Assembly: GCA_025201345.1 (NCBI GenBank)
Contig: JAIXMG010000041.1
Coordinates: forward strand, 62,001 to 126,000
Length of the DNA stretch: 64,000 nt
Direction of reading: 5' to 3'
Origin: Thamnidium elegans
Lineage: Eukaryota > Mucoromycota > Mucoromycetes > Mucorales > Mucoraceae
Part shown: piece by piece, positions 45,389 to 57,884 of the stretch
Position numbering within the stretch: position 1 is the first letter of the stretch
Layout: each line of letters opens with the position of its first letter
The notes under the pieces: generated by a model
Database searches by the model: none
Told to the model about the DNA's origin: nothing
The model's input: only the letters and a program-made list of their open reading frames with translations
Translations under genes and position numbers: made by a program

Positions 45389-48070
45389 TAAATATAACAG
45401 GTTTTTTTTTAACATTAAGTATTGATCTACTATCAATTCTCCTCTTTTTTTTCTTATTTCTAAATTATCAATCTATCGCCTTTAAACTAATTCCGCCCAC
45501 TTGTGATAAACAAGGAATAGTTCTTTATTTAGAATAGTTACTATAATTAACTAAACAAGAAGCTTTTACTATATTACTGCCACTAAAGCTATTCAGAGCA
45601 TTTAGTAACGCAACGTGGAAAGGGAGTTTTGTCAAATATTTATACATAAATGTAATAAATATTACAAAGGGAGTTAAATTATTTTTTTAAAAAAAAGCCA
45701 AAAAAGGTGGCTGCAGCAACAATCTGACCCTTTCTTTCGATATAAAGTAATTTATAACATGGATTTTTTTTTTTTTTTTTTTTTTTTCGCTAAAAAAAAG
45801 CACGAGAATGTCTATTAGGGGCATCTATACATTTCAATTGAATTAACAGCAGGGTGTCGCTCGGTAAACAAGAAACAATATAGGTTATATTTTTAAGTGT
45901 ACATGGTTATATTGATAGAATTATCAAGCACGTTTTCAATTAGAAGATATCTCCCATTACGATTATATGGAAGTATACAACATCTGAATGCATTTTTTTT
46001 TTTTTTTTCAATAAGAATTTTTTTTATCGATATGTAGATCAGCCACTCTTTATTCGATATTCAACTCGGCAATACAAATGTACCGTCAAGTTGTTCGTTC
46101 CACCGTGCTTCTGGTTTTAGGTGGTACGTAAGAAGAATACATTCGCTGATTATTTTTTGATTGCGGACATTTCGGTTGTTCTCAAAGTATATGGCACAAA
46201 ACTAAATTGGGTAAAGATTCTAGTGAAAGAAAAATATCAATTGAAATGTTGTAGTTTAAAGAGTAAGATCCTCTCTTTATTTAGATAGAGAACATGTGTT
46301 AGACCTTGGAGAAAAACTTGTGCTAGATACTACACTAACCTGTTTCGCCCTGATATTGTATTATACTGTCAATATAACTCAATTGACAAATATCTTTCTT
46401 TTCTTTTCTTTTTGTAATGGAAGAAAAAAATCAGCTCATTTTTATTTATACATATCAAGTCTATAATATTCTACTGGGAATGATTTAAAATAATAATAAA
46501 AAACTTATTACCACTTACTTGGATTCGTCCAGAAGATTTTCTGTTTTATTATAAAGCATATCGGAAACCAAAAACGTAAAAATGGTTGTCATCTAATTCA
46601 AAAAAAGAAAAGAAAAATAAAAATAATTATATCTAAAATAAAATAGACAGATATGAATTGATGGTAAAGTAATTGCCTCCTTCCAAAAAAAAAAGAGAAA
46701 AAAAGTATGTATTGTGCCTTCATGACTATCGACACGCATTCTAGTTACACGAACCATTACTGTTACTGAACCAAACATATAATTTCGAAATAACGGAAAA
46801 AAAAAAGAACCAGTGTATACATATTTACATAATATTTTATACCTACAACCAAAAACCTTGTCGCTCCCCCCTTTTTCTAAAAAAAAATAATTGGTACATT
46901 TGAAACCGTTTTTTATACGTATAATATAATTAGTAATTATTTATCATCTAAAACATCGAAAGATAAAACATTATCTAGGTTGTACATAAAGTAGGTACGA
47001 CTCTGACGTTTTTATTCTTTAAAATCGATCTCGAGAAAAGCGTCGGCTAGACACTTTTAAATGCAATTTACCTTATTGAGACGTGTAAAAAAAAAGAATT
47101 GAAACGTTTTCATTATAGTTCTGGACCTAATGTCTTTCAATTCATATCCTCTCGGAAAACGTTCCGTGTTTTTTTTATAACAGCACTAATTTGATTGAGA
47201 ACCAATTGCTACAAAGTAAAATGATGTAGGAAAGATTTTACCCTACTAGATTTTAACGCCTTATTTTATTTTAAGCAAATGAATTTACTTTTTTTGATAA
47301 ACTGCCGGGCTACGTCAGTGTAAAAAAAAAAAAAAAAAAAAAAAGTTATTGAACCGAGATCAATGATTAACCTGATCTAGACAGTATACTCAGATTGTTT
47401 TCGCGAAACGTTGGCAAACCATTTGAAGGTTTTTTTTCACTTGTAGATATTGTAGAAAAGCGTACAGTCTGTACAAGTATTACAACAACCGTTAATATTT
47501 GGTCAAACATTACCTTTTTTTTTTGCTGGAGTAAATGATATAGCTAATTAAAAAACAAGTTACTTTTTTACATGTGGCCCATTAGAACTTATCAGCAACT
47601 GTAATATATTATGGTAATCTGTATTTTTATTTATTTGCAGTGAGTTTAAATGTACTACATACGTTGCGTTGTTTATTATGAAACTTGTTTCTTAAACTAT
47701 ACCTGTTTGTTTTTGTTTTTTCTGCTTTAACCCCCCAAGATTTTAGGTTGTTAAAGTGTGTGGACCCCGGAGAATCGTAAACTGGGCTAGACCATAGCAC
47801 AAATGGGAGCACACTACCTTACAATAAACCCGTAATTTGATTCACAGTAGTTTTGAGTTTTAAAAAAAAAAAACTGGTACTTTTTCTATCGAAGCACTGA
47901 ATTGTGTATGTACATCGTCTTTTTTTTTATTATTAATAAATTGTTATTTTGTATCACAGGTAACGTAAGAGAAGAAAAAAAAATGTATATATAACTCGGA
48001 CCAGCCGAATATAAATTGATTGTGTGAGGGGCGTACAAAAAAATAATAATAAAGACAAAAAAAAGATGAA
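45389..48070. other. 2.7-kb gene-poor region
   Basis: No intact gene supported. Notable items: a T/A palindrome (45682-45696), a 24-bp T run near 45764-45787, and a possible orphan first exon at 46079-46124. Short frames elsewhere are interrupted. Confidence 0.5.
46079..46124 (+). other. Possible orphan first exon
   Basis: ATG-started stretch encoding MYRQVVRSTVLLVLG, ended by a GTACGTAAG donor-like site. It uses GC-rich codons unlike its surroundings. No convincing second exon was found (a candidate acceptor near 46223 gives only a short tail), so it may be a gene fragment or chance. Confidence 0.2.
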
Positions 48071-49867
48071 TTATGGAGCAGAGGAAAGAATAAGAGATAA
48101 GTGGGGATGTCTTTCATGATTCATATAATCATCATGATCGAATACAGAAGAATCAATTGAGTTTGGGGTAGAAGGAGCAGATATTAAAGAAGGAGCATTT
48201 TGTTGATGATGAGGTGGTGTTTCAGGGGTTACAGATAAATGGGGACCACTAGTGGTAAACAGTAATTTTTTATTAGCTGAAATAGGTGTGGTTGTCGCCA
48301 CCTCATTTTCTGTGATAATGCCAAGTTGCTGAGCGGGGGATAAAGTACTTGTAATAATCATCTCACTTTGTTGTTGTTGCTGTTGTTGTGACATTTTTTT
48401 TTCATTGGTGGTTAACTCTGTTGGTGACCGTGCACGTAAAGACGTACGATTATTATTATTGTTAAAGGTGCTTTTACGTTCGTCGTGTGACAAATGTCGT
48501 CGGTGCATTGTTGTACGTGACACTACAGCGTCGTATTGCGCCTTCTCCTTAACAACATCTTGAACATTATTGATATCATTACTATCGTTTTCAAAATGAC
48601 TATCCAGTTCATGAAAGTTAACAATCGGTTGTAACGTAGTGCCTTTTGAGTGCTTGCCTTCTAAAGTTAACATGGCTTCATGTCTTGATTTGTTTTGAAA
48701 TGAAAAGGCAAGACTTTGTTCTAGAATTTGTTGACGCCAAATATGTTCATCGTCATCATTGCTATCATAATAAACTTGTTGACTTTGTCTTCTTCTTCTT
48801 AATTGTTGAAGAGGATGCAATGGTTTCTTTTCATCAGATTCTTCGGTTTGGAAATTTTTTAAGGCTAATGTAAGTTGCTCAGTATCGGGCATAGATAAGG
48901 GACTCTTTCTGTGTCTTCTTTCCTTGAGAGTTAATTTTTCTTCTTCGTCAATTGCTACTGCTTCAACTGCACTAACTGAAACAGGGGAATCTGCAATGTA
49001 GGATATATTACTGTTATTGGTGGCACTAGTTGATTGAGAGTTAGGTCTAGTATTGTCATTACTACTATTGGTAACATAGGGTATATTCAATGTAGGAAGT
49101 GGCGGAACATCATTATCAGTTGAAATACTCAACTTTGGGTTTCTAGCAGCACCAAGTGTGCCGCTTCTGAAAGGTTGTGATTGAGTAGGCGTAAAAGAAA
49201 GACTGGAATGACCTGCTTTACAGCTATCTAAACTATCGTTATCTTGTAACAAAAATACTCCATCAGGAGATGCTTGTTGTAATAACTCGGCATCGAGAGA
49301 TAAGCGCAACAGTGAAGGTTGCTTTTTAGTCTTTATAGATCTAGGTTTAACTCGTGGTGTAAGAGTAGGATCAACCAATGGTCTTCTACCACCCCTAGAA
49401 TTATTACTATCGTTAGGCTGACTGTTTTTACGACTCACGTTGCTATCTCTCTTTGATTTGGTTTGTCTGGGTGGAGGAGAAAGAGATGAAGTAGGTTGCG
49501 ATTGATGTTTCCATGGTAACGAAGCACTTGGTTTAACGTCTGATACTAAAAAAAAGTTATTTTAATATGTATACAAAAAAAAAGCTTAAAAATATCCAAT
49601 AAGCAATTTACCTTGAATAGTTGATTTTAATTGCTCTTTATCAGGTGTATAGTCCTCATTAAACACATATTCTTCATATGATTGTGAAACTCTTATCTTT
49701 TGTGTTTTATTTTTTTTAAATTTTGTGATAAAAGCAAAACATGACGACCAGCGAAATTTACGTGATTTGGTTTCTATCGGCTCAGCTGAATTGGTTTCGT
49801 AAAAAGAACCTCGCTCTGTAATCTTCCTGTTCATTTCAGCTTGGTGTTTGCTATAATCATCTACCAT
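48071..49867 (-). CDS. Orphan Ser/Asn/Gln-rich protein, 576 aa
   Basis: Exons 49867-49612 and 49545-48071 join in frame. The N-terminal exon encodes a helical, basic segment (KSRKFRWSSCFAFITKFKKN) then SYEEYVFNEDYTPDKEQL. The rest is largely disordered: PPPRQ, RGGRRPLVDPTLTPRVKPRS, a conserved-looking LRLSLDAELLQQASPDGVFL, TLKERRHRKSPLSMPD, poly-Asn and poly-Gln runs. Several RxxS sites suggest phosphorylation. No domain family recognised. Confidence 0.65.
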
Positions 49868-49977
49868 AGAGATGCTTTTTTTGTATGTATATATATATTT
49901 ATAAAGACAACGTCAAAAAGAATAAAGAAAGGAGAAGAGTCGATTGGGGGTATATTATCCTCTTCTTTTTTCTAAAA

Positions 49978-50009
<32 letters not shown>

Positions 50010-53000
50010 AAGAGAGAAAGAGAAAAAAAAAAAAGGAGAAAAAGTTTATAATTATATGTGCTGCTTTTTGTTTATAATTGTATAGAAAATGCTACACGAT
50101 TAACCCAAAGTAGTAAGAATACTAAGAAATATTTCAAATGCCCAGCCCGAAACCTCCGCCCTAAAAATTTATTCGGTAGTACACCTTTGTATTTTTCAGG
50201 TATAGGTTTATTCAAAGGTTGGTATAATTTATTTTTATCATTTCTAAATAGAGATGTATCGCCAAGTCACTCAGCCCGTTCATCGTGTCTTCCCCCCCCC
50301 CCCTGATAATCGCGTTTGATTTAATAATTATTACTTTCTCCGTGTCAAAAAACTAAACAAACAGTTATGTCCATCATCTATTGTATTTGTTATTTTTTGC
50401 CATTTAGTTTTCTTGTACTCAGGTCCTGTTACATTGCACAAGTTTTTTCTATTCAAACTAATATAAGAGGTTTGACTCAAAAAAGGAAATGTAAACCTTC
50501 TTTTTGAGTTTTCGAAAAAAAAAAAAGAGGGAGGAGGAAGAAAAGAAGGAGAGCTGGTGTCATATGAATTAACTGTAGTGTAATAATTTCTTTGTATTTC
50601 CTTTGACAACTTCTCTTTTGTTTGTATATATATAGTTCCCAAAAAAATAATATTCTCGCTTTCTATTTCTTGGGCTTTTTGGTTTTATACTCCACTGCTT
50701 TTTTGTCTGAGAGGAACCTTACACGAGGTTTTGCTTGATATATGTTTTCGATTAACCGTGAAGGGAAAGGAAAAAACTTTTTTTTTTTTTTGGTTTTTTA
50801 CATCTTCTGACTATGTACGTGGGTAGTTTATTTCTTTATTTTTTAGTGCAACCATTCTTGTTTTTGTTATGATGCATGGCTGTGTTATACTATATCCTCG
50901 TGGCAAAAAATTAGGTCTACGCATTTTCCCCCCTAGTTTCCCTTTTTCTCGGGCCTACACAATTGATTTCCAGCATTTTTTTTTTTTGGGTGAGCCTCTA
51001 CTGCATGCATTATCCGGTCGCCCTTACCTTACCCACGTTTTTTAAATGACACATTATTGGCTGAGAAAAAACTATGTTAATCGTCCTACATGGCGGCTTC
51101 TATTATAAACTTTTGGTAACAAGACTTGTTAGCAAATAAAATGCAGGGTCGTTTTGTTTCTCATAAACTTATTTTTAATCCGAGAAATATACTATATTTA
51201 TCGTTAATGTTCAAGAACATTTACTTATAAATCATTTACTTGCACCACCCGCATGACTTATTTCACATCTTTTTTTAAAAAGAGAAAATTATCTATAGAT
51301 CAGATATCTAAAAAAAAAAGCTTGTTTTGGCACATGAAAATAAAAAGTTATGTAATATCTCCAGTTATGATTATATAAAGTATTTTGTTTCGAATAATCT
51401 TACGTATGGTAAATATTTTAGCGTGCTATTAATGACTAATCTAAATATAAACGTTTATATTAATGCAACAAGTTTTTATTATTATAAGAACGAGCGGATC
51501 GTCATTTCCGAATAAACTGCCTTTCCTTTTCTTTTTTTTTTTGGTTGAAAAAAGATAAATGAACTAATGTGGAACATAATGTTCTCGTGATGTACCTTGT
51601 TTTTGTTCAGGTACCGGATATATAATGACATCTTTCACTCTATGATATAAAAAAAAAAAAAAAAAACCTAATATAACCGTGGTTTTGTCATATGGCATAT
51701 TATGATATTGATTCAAATGACAGTACTTACACAACAGCAAAGAGACGTCATAGTGGGAAAAAAGCAACCCACTTTAAGCATTATACAAATATGTATTCCA
51801 TTCCTTTTATATAATTAGTTCTTACTAAAAATGTAACCCGGTGCTGGATTAGGATAATAGCCGCGGTAGATTTACCATTGAAACATCACTATTGCAACAC
51901 GCACAACCTTATCACGAGAACCTTTTTTTTTTTAGCTATTGTTTTCTCGGCATAGATTCAAGTACGGATTACACGGTTCAATTTTTAACCTCTTATCCGA
52001 ACAATTTAGTTTAAACGTAAAAAAAAAAAAAATAAGCTATTTATGCAGAACTAAGGTTTGTATGTTGTATTCTTTTTTAGCTCAGTTGATATAATAGAAT
52101 CATGACTGAGAGAAAAAGAGAATATTCGTAACTTCTTTTGTGTTCTCTGTATATTTTTTATCCGTTTTTTTTTTTCTGTTTCGGGTTTCCTCACTCCTCT
52201 CAATGAGGGTACTTGATTGTTGCAATAATATTAATACAGAAACCGCTTCGAATGATGAATTCTCGAAGAAAGATAAACGAGCCGATGAAATAGCAAGTTT
52301 TTCTATCTAACCTATCTTTTATTGAAATAAATGCGATACGCGTATATTAGACTGTCATAATACTCACGTTAACTCTTTTTCCCACTGGCGCAATCAGGAA
52401 AAAACAATCTTCGACTTCTATAATACATTTAAAAATCAAATCTATCCGGGCAGTGTTACTACTTTACAAGTCGCGTGTCTCAACAAGTCTAAATTGCGTA
52501 GGATGAAAACAACCTTTTATGATTCGCTAATCTTTAGATTGCCAAAAATTGATTGGTAGTTTATTTTAATATTGTTAACCTTCCCAAGAGATTTGCATAG
52601 TTCTGTCAAAGATATACTTATTTATTATATTTTTTTTCGTGTCAAGTATATAATAACTACTACATTTAGTAGTCATGTTATGATTATACCGAAAAGGTAT
52701 AATAAACAATGACACTTCTATCTTATTTTGCTACTTTTGCTAAGCGTAAAAACATTCGAAAAAAAAACAATTAAAAAGCTTAGTTGGTGTACAACTAGCA
52801 TTGACGTAAACAAACAAAAATCTTAGTTAGTTAGTTTATCTACAATAATATCCTTTTATATACATGCTTTTATTTTACATTCTTGCTAGTATACTCTAGA
52901 GATTTTTGCTATATTACAAACTCCTAGTTTTGAAAAAAAAAAAAAAAGCTTTGATAAGTACGTTACATCGCTCCTTTTTTTTTTAATAGTTATTCCTGGC

Positions 53001-53604
53001 ATATACTGTTGCTACGTCTAATCTGTCACTTCCCACGCCTTTTACTTACTATGGACCGGGTACTAGAATTGCATTATTTCTATATCCGTTATGAAATTTA
53101 TTCGCGGTAACAGTAGTATATATTGAAACCCCCAAAATAAACTTCTTCAATTAAATGTACACAAATATTATATCAAATTTAACTTTAATATTACTGATTC
53201 TAAAGATCTCCGAATTTTTTTAGAATTACAAAACTTAAAAAAAGATGTAGCACATAAGGAACCTAATAATGACGAAAGAAAATATAAATATCAAATAGCG
53301 ATTCCTTTAAATACAAATATTTAGAACAGAACAAATACTATATATATGTACTTAAAAACCAATATATGTACCATAATATTTAAAATAAAATAAATTTAGA
53401 ACAATCAAGTTAAAAGTACGATCTAAAATACTCAATTTGAATGGCATATGCTTTATTTTAGCGTAGAATAATAGTACAGAAGCGGTAAAAGTTACCAGAA
53501 TCTGATTACAGATCATGCGAGACAAAAAAAAAGCACTTTACATCAACATTGGATTATTCCATTTATATTCTTGTGTAACCATGATAAATAAGTCAAAAAA
53601 GAAA
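49868..53604. other. 3.7-kb gene-poor AT-rich region
   Basis: No gene supported on either strand. The content is homopolymer runs (for example 49975-50034 A/G-rich; 51650-51666 A run), a C run at 50292-50302, and scattered short frames without family features. Confidence 0.5.
53595..53600 (-). terminator. RNA polymerase III T-run terminator of tRNA-Asn
   Basis: Six consecutive A on the plus strand (T on the tRNA strand), 4 bp beyond the tRNA 3' end. Confidence 0.8.
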
Positions 53605-53678
53605 CGCTCCCGGGTGGGCTTGAACCACCAACCTCCTGATTAACAGTCAGACGCGCTAGCCAATTGCGCCACGGAAGC
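53605..53678 (-). tRNA. tRNA-Asn (anticodon GTT)
   Basis: On the minus strand the acceptor stem GCTTCCG pairs with CGGGAGC (one G-T pair). The D-arm region GGCGCAATTGGCTAGCGC follows, then an anticodon arm with loop CTGTTAA (anticodon GTT) and a T-arm with GGTTCAAGCC. There is no intron, and the discriminator base is G. A run of six T on the minus strand (53595-53600) just downstream is a pol III terminator. The TCACGTGA octamer at 53732-53739 lies 54 bp upstream. Confidence 0.96.
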
Positions 53679-54074
53679 TCTTGTTTTTCGAAAAATTTTA
53701 AAAATAATATAAGTTAAATAGCAAAAATATATCACGTGATATACACGTGTGAGTATTTTGATTGGATCGTGGTTACGCTCGTCTATCGTCATTTTAGGTA
53801 CTTTTCTTTTGAATTCGCTTAGTACATCCACTTATACAGATAATAGACCTAGTGGTGACAAACCAACATATCTCTCTCTCATTGTGTTAAATAGGGCTGT
53901 TAATAGGTAAGTAGGATATAAAAGATACATACGAAAGTAGCGAAAAAGAGACTATATTTTCATGATGCTAATAACAGGCTATGACACGATTTTATATTTT
54001 GTTACTGAGATCACCACACACTCAAGCTCGTATAAAAATATATACATTTCATTTTTTGGGTTTAGCCAAATTGG
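53679..54074. other. Intergenic region between tRNA-Asn and inverted-repeat element
   Basis: 396 bp. It contains a double E-box (ATCACGTGATATACACGTGT, 53731-53750) and ends with a perfect TTAGCCAA/TTGGCTAA palindrome (54062-54078) that overlaps the left element boundary. No gene seen. Confidence 0.5.
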
Positions 54075-54286
54075 CTAAGGCGAGCCCCAGCGATCACATC
54101 GCTTCGTTTATCGCTACCGCTAATCGGCATCGCTAAAATTATCGTTGTTAGCGACAGCGATAAATTTAAGCGGTATCGATAAATTTATCGATGGCGCTAA
54201 AAAACAGCGATAACCCTACAATTATCGATGGCGTTAAAACACAGCTTTATCGTTTGAGTTTATTTAAATCCCAATAATTTTTGTCC

Positions 54287-54348
54287 ATTAACAAGTACTA
54301 TTTTCCGCAAACGGACCAAATGGTCCGTTTTAATTAGTACTTGTTAAT
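54287..54348. repeat. 62-bp foldback palindrome
   Basis: Outer arms ATTAACAAGTACTA (54287-54300) and TAGTACTTGTTAAT (54335-54348) are exact inverted repeats. Inside, AAACGGACCA (54309-54318) and TGGTCCGTTT (54321-54330) form a second perfect palindrome around AA. Confidence 0.85.
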
Positions 54349-55079
54349 AAAAAAAAAAGCATTGCAGTATATATCGGATCCATTAAAAGGTTATGGAATA
54401 AAATAGTTATTTAATAAAACGGCAATATTATAGTACATTTGGTAATATAGATTTATTATATAAAAAAAAAAGAATTATATGAAAAAAAAAGTGCAATCTA
54501 TTATTTATATGTGGATTTTGTTGTTATTCTACATTGTATACAGAAGAGGAAGGTATATGTATTTTATAGTTCGGTCTTATTTTTTATATAAGCAAAAAGT
54601 AAATAGAGCACGGCCAACAACGTGGAAGGTAAAAGCAATACTCTTGAGAAATAAGCTATCAATGTATTGAGTAAAAAAAAAAGCGTCAGAATACAGTGTA
54701 AGTTTAAATTTAAGCATATGGTTACATTATTAGAACCAAATTAGTCTGGCCGATAGCAAAAGGTCTTACAGTAAAGCCCTATATATTGTAAGTAGTAACA
54801 GAAATACTAAATAGAGAAAGTAAGAATAATTTAGTGTTATAGCTATTTAATTATAGTAAGTGACTATTCATCTTACCTCATTTCAAAAAATTATGACATG
54901 ACTGACATGACACAAGATGTACAAAGTCCAAGGACAAAAGAACTTTTATTTTATTTTATCGAAAAGAAGAAAAAAGAAAAAGGAAGTGACGAAAAAAAGG
55001 AAAAGGAAAAGGAAAGAAAATAGAAGTATTTATAGTTTTTTTTAAAAAAACCGAAAAAAAACCAATCAATAACGTCTTC

Positions 55080-55660
55080 GCTGGGTGGAACTGCCATCAT
55101 TGTCCTCAGCAAGTCTTCTTTTTTCAGCAATACTTACCTGTTGGGAATTAATTTCTTCTTGTAAGTTTGAAATTGAAAAAGACTCCCCAACGTCAACCTA
55201 ATAATACAATTAAAAAAAAGGTGAATAATACTGATATTTATAAAATAAACAATTAACAAATAACTTACGACTGGTCTCTTGTTCTTCTTTCTTTTTCCAT
55301 CATTACGGGATAGCAACGGACAGCAAATGAAACGTTACCCAAGAGTCAAGAACAAGACTCAAGGGCAAACAAGCTTCAATTGTCAATGTCTCCAAGACAA
55401 TGTGTTCGACCACAAAGCTTGTAGTGACCTGCTCATTCGCGCTTAATCCACTCCAGAGAAAGTCAAGGCCCTTATCCGCATACTTGGTACGACAGAACAA
55501 GATTGTCAAGACATTGGTGTTATTGTACCTATCATTTGCATCTTGTTCCCTTGCAGCCGTTTCTTCGTCGACCGTCGACATGCCATATTGGACAATAGTC
55601 TCTTCCAACCAAAGAGAAACGTTTATGTTAATAAATATAGAAAATAAAATGTAATTTTTA
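55080..55660 (-). pseudogene. Broken orphan gene inside the inverted-repeat element
   Basis: A minus-strand frame from about 55660 reads NVSLWLEETIVQYGMSTVDE, then NVLTILFCRTKYADKGLDFL and EHIVLETLTIEACLPLSL before a TAA near 55306. Immediately after, another frame continues RNDGKRKKNKRPV, splices over a GTAAGT/TAG intron (about 55271 to 55200) into VDVGESFSISNLQEEINSQQ and ends RRLAEDNDGSSTQRRRY. The two parts look like one gene split by a frameshift. No ATG was found for the first part and no family is recognised. The basic tail could be a nuclear signal. Confidence 0.35.
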
Positions 55661-56483
55661 TTTTATTTTTTATTTGTGTATTTATGGTTTTTGATGATAT
55701 GTAATTAAAATAAATAAAAATAGCGAAGCTTGTTTTTATAGTTATTTTAATATACATTGAAATCAAAAAAACATTTGTAACATGAATGTTTCTCAAAGTA
55801 AGCTTTAGTTCTTCACACGCGGCAAACTTGTATATAGTTATCGTCATCTTAATTGTTTTCTTTCTATTCAATCTTTTTGCAGCAACATTTTTTTTACGTT
55901 TCTCGTCGTAAAAAAAAAAGGGTTTTTTAGCATTATCTTTAGTGTCAACACCAGTAAGAGATCTTTATTTTATTACAGTTAACGGTATGTATTGCGAATT
56001 AAAAGAATAAGTAAAAAAAAAAATAGTAGTAGAATATACGGGCGTTTATTAAAAAAAAATACTTCCTTTATATAACTCACTAGAGCGGAATATTAATTTT
56101 AACAAAATAATCCACATAAAAAAATATATATATTATATAGCGATAAATGGAGCGCTATCGCTTCCTTGACCAATGAATCCTTTTTTTTTTAAAAAAATTA
56201 GAATTTTGTTAGCATTCTTTTTTTTTTCTATTTGGAGAAAATGAGCAAAAGCTGTAATTAAAAGAAGGAAATTGAAATTCCATCGATAATTTCTTTTTTC
56301 CCTGCCAAATTTTAGCGATACCGCTTGTGTAAGCGATACAACGCTTCCACAACCGCCACCGCTTAGATATTATCGCTCTGACTCGCCTTAGTGAATGTAT
56401 AGTTCAGGTATGACTTAATTAAATTTACGTTTAGCTCATATCTGAACGCTTTTCACGATCGTCTTACAGACTTCTTATTTTTA

Positions 56484-56944
56484 GTTACCCTCCTTTGTAT
56501 TTGGGGTAACCGTACGTTCCATTGAACTTAAAGTGAAACATCAATGCATTACTGTAAGACGAAGACAATTGAGTCTCCCTTTAAAAAAAGCTGGTAAAGT
56601 TTAAATAAAATATGTATGAGAGTGTGCTCTTTTACTATCTCCTAAGAAATAGACGAAAGTTGGACATTTTCTATTGAAGATGGTGATGATGAGTCGTCTG
56701 ATACTTCCATCAGTAATGCTTGTGGTAAAATCACACATAAAATAGAATATATAATAATCGATGAACTTATAGATTATAGATTATAAAACATAACAAACGT
56801 TAAGTATCAAAATGAACCTTATATATATATATATAAAAGCACAGGATCTAGAAATCAAGATCCTCAGGTTATAGAAGTCACTAGATCAAATCTAAGTGTA
56901 ACGATCAATCATAATAGTGCGACCATTATTGCAAAAGACTATTA
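56484..56944 (+). pseudogene. 3' end of an unknown spliced gene lacking its 5' part
   Basis: Three exons (about 56484-56592, 56644-56725, 56850-56944) join in frame with good splice sites. They read LPSFVFGVTVRSIELKVKHQ, then EIDESWTFSIEDGDDESSDT, then SRNQDPQVIEVTRSNLSVTI ending in TAA. No start codon or upstream exon could be found between 56392 and 56484, and the inverted-repeat element ends at 56391. It may be a gene truncated by that insertion, or have a distant first exon. No family recognised. Confidence 0.35.
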
Positions 56945-57884
56945 ATAAGAAATCATAGTTAGCAATCCCTTTTACCGGGATTGATTTTTTACAATTAAAA
57001 TAAGAAATAAACGTTATTAAACTTTTAATCTTATTCACCTGTTTTTATTAATTTCTCTGTGTTAAATCAAAAGTATTTCTCCACAGTGCTGATTCTCCGC
57101 CATTAGTAGAAGGCGGGATAACTGTAGACGATCGTTGATCTTTACTTGATGGAAGAAATGTGATCGAAAAACAGCGATATTGAAACGTATTCTTCCAATT
57201 GGATTTAATAAATTTTATTTTGTACCTTTTTTTTCCCAATTTTAAAGTTCCGCGACGGATAAATTATGCATCCAGTAACTAAAGCAACAAATTTGATAGA
57301 TTATACAGGGACATATTTATATTATTTTTGTTTTTTAATTAGTTTGGATGCCACCGTATAAATGTTAACTATGCTAACTTAAAGGATATTTACTTGAGAT
57401 GTGAATTTAATTTAATCTTTTTTAATATTTAAAAATAACAAATGATTTTCTATTAGAGTTCCATCAGATCATTACACAAATGATAAGAAAACGTAGCTCA
57501 AAAGGATAAATTATCACATTAATTCAAATGATGTACTTTTTTCTATATATTCTAAATTATACCATTGCTTTAATAGACTCGGATCTATTATTTCAAATAA
57601 GATGGCGCAATTCAATATTCTCTCTCTTTACATAAAAGAACTTTAAGCACAAGAAATTCCAAAATTATGTTGATTGTGACTAAAAAAGAAAAAAACCACA
57701 TTGTAAGACAAAGCGGAAGCTTTCAAAAACCTCGCCACAACTCAATGCATACCATCTGAATATAGTAAGAGTAGTGACACCTCAACGTTATTAGCGTTTA
57801 ACCTATTAATTTTATATAAAAAGGTATATTTATTCTAATTTTATTTTTTAACAAAACAAAAAAAAACAAAAAAAACTCTATAAA
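56945..57884. other. Intergenic region with a possible minus-strand coding remnant
   Basis: 940 bp. A minus-strand frame at 57239-57048 without ATG ends in IPPSTNGGESALWRNTFDLT then QRN and a stop; it looks coding at its 3' end but is unassigned. A TATATAAAAAGG box lies near 57815, upstream of the next gene. Confidence 0.4.

Larger units (their letters stand above)
54075..56391. mobile_element. Candidate 2.3-kb inverted-repeat element with AGCGAT subterminal repeats
   Basis: The left end CTAAGGCGAG (54075-54084) and right end CTCGCCTTAG (56382-56391) are exact inverted repeats. Both ends continue into clusters of AGCGAT/ATCGCT hexamers: at least eight within 54088-54240, and again in 56139-56380. 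Such subterminal hexamer arrays are typical of transposase-binding regions in DNA transposons. Read inward, the right end is CACTAAGGCGAG, recalling CACTA elements, but the left end reads GGCTAAGGCGAG and no target-site duplication is evident. The interior carries a 60-bp foldback (54287-54348) and a broken coding region (about 55080-55660, minus). No transposase is recognised, so it may be non-autonomous or old. Confidence 0.45.

Noticed and set aside
46079..46280. Complete small gene starting MYRQVVRST
   Set aside because: A second exon from the acceptor near 46223 gives only a short, unconvincing tail, so only an orphan exon is reported at low confidence.
52075..52110. tRNA D-arm-like TAGCTCAGTTGATA
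   Set aside because: No acceptor stem, anticodon arm or T-arm follows.
53640..53831. 63-codon minus-strand frame ending in the tRNA region
   Set aside because: Overlaps the tRNA-Asn gene and has no coding support.
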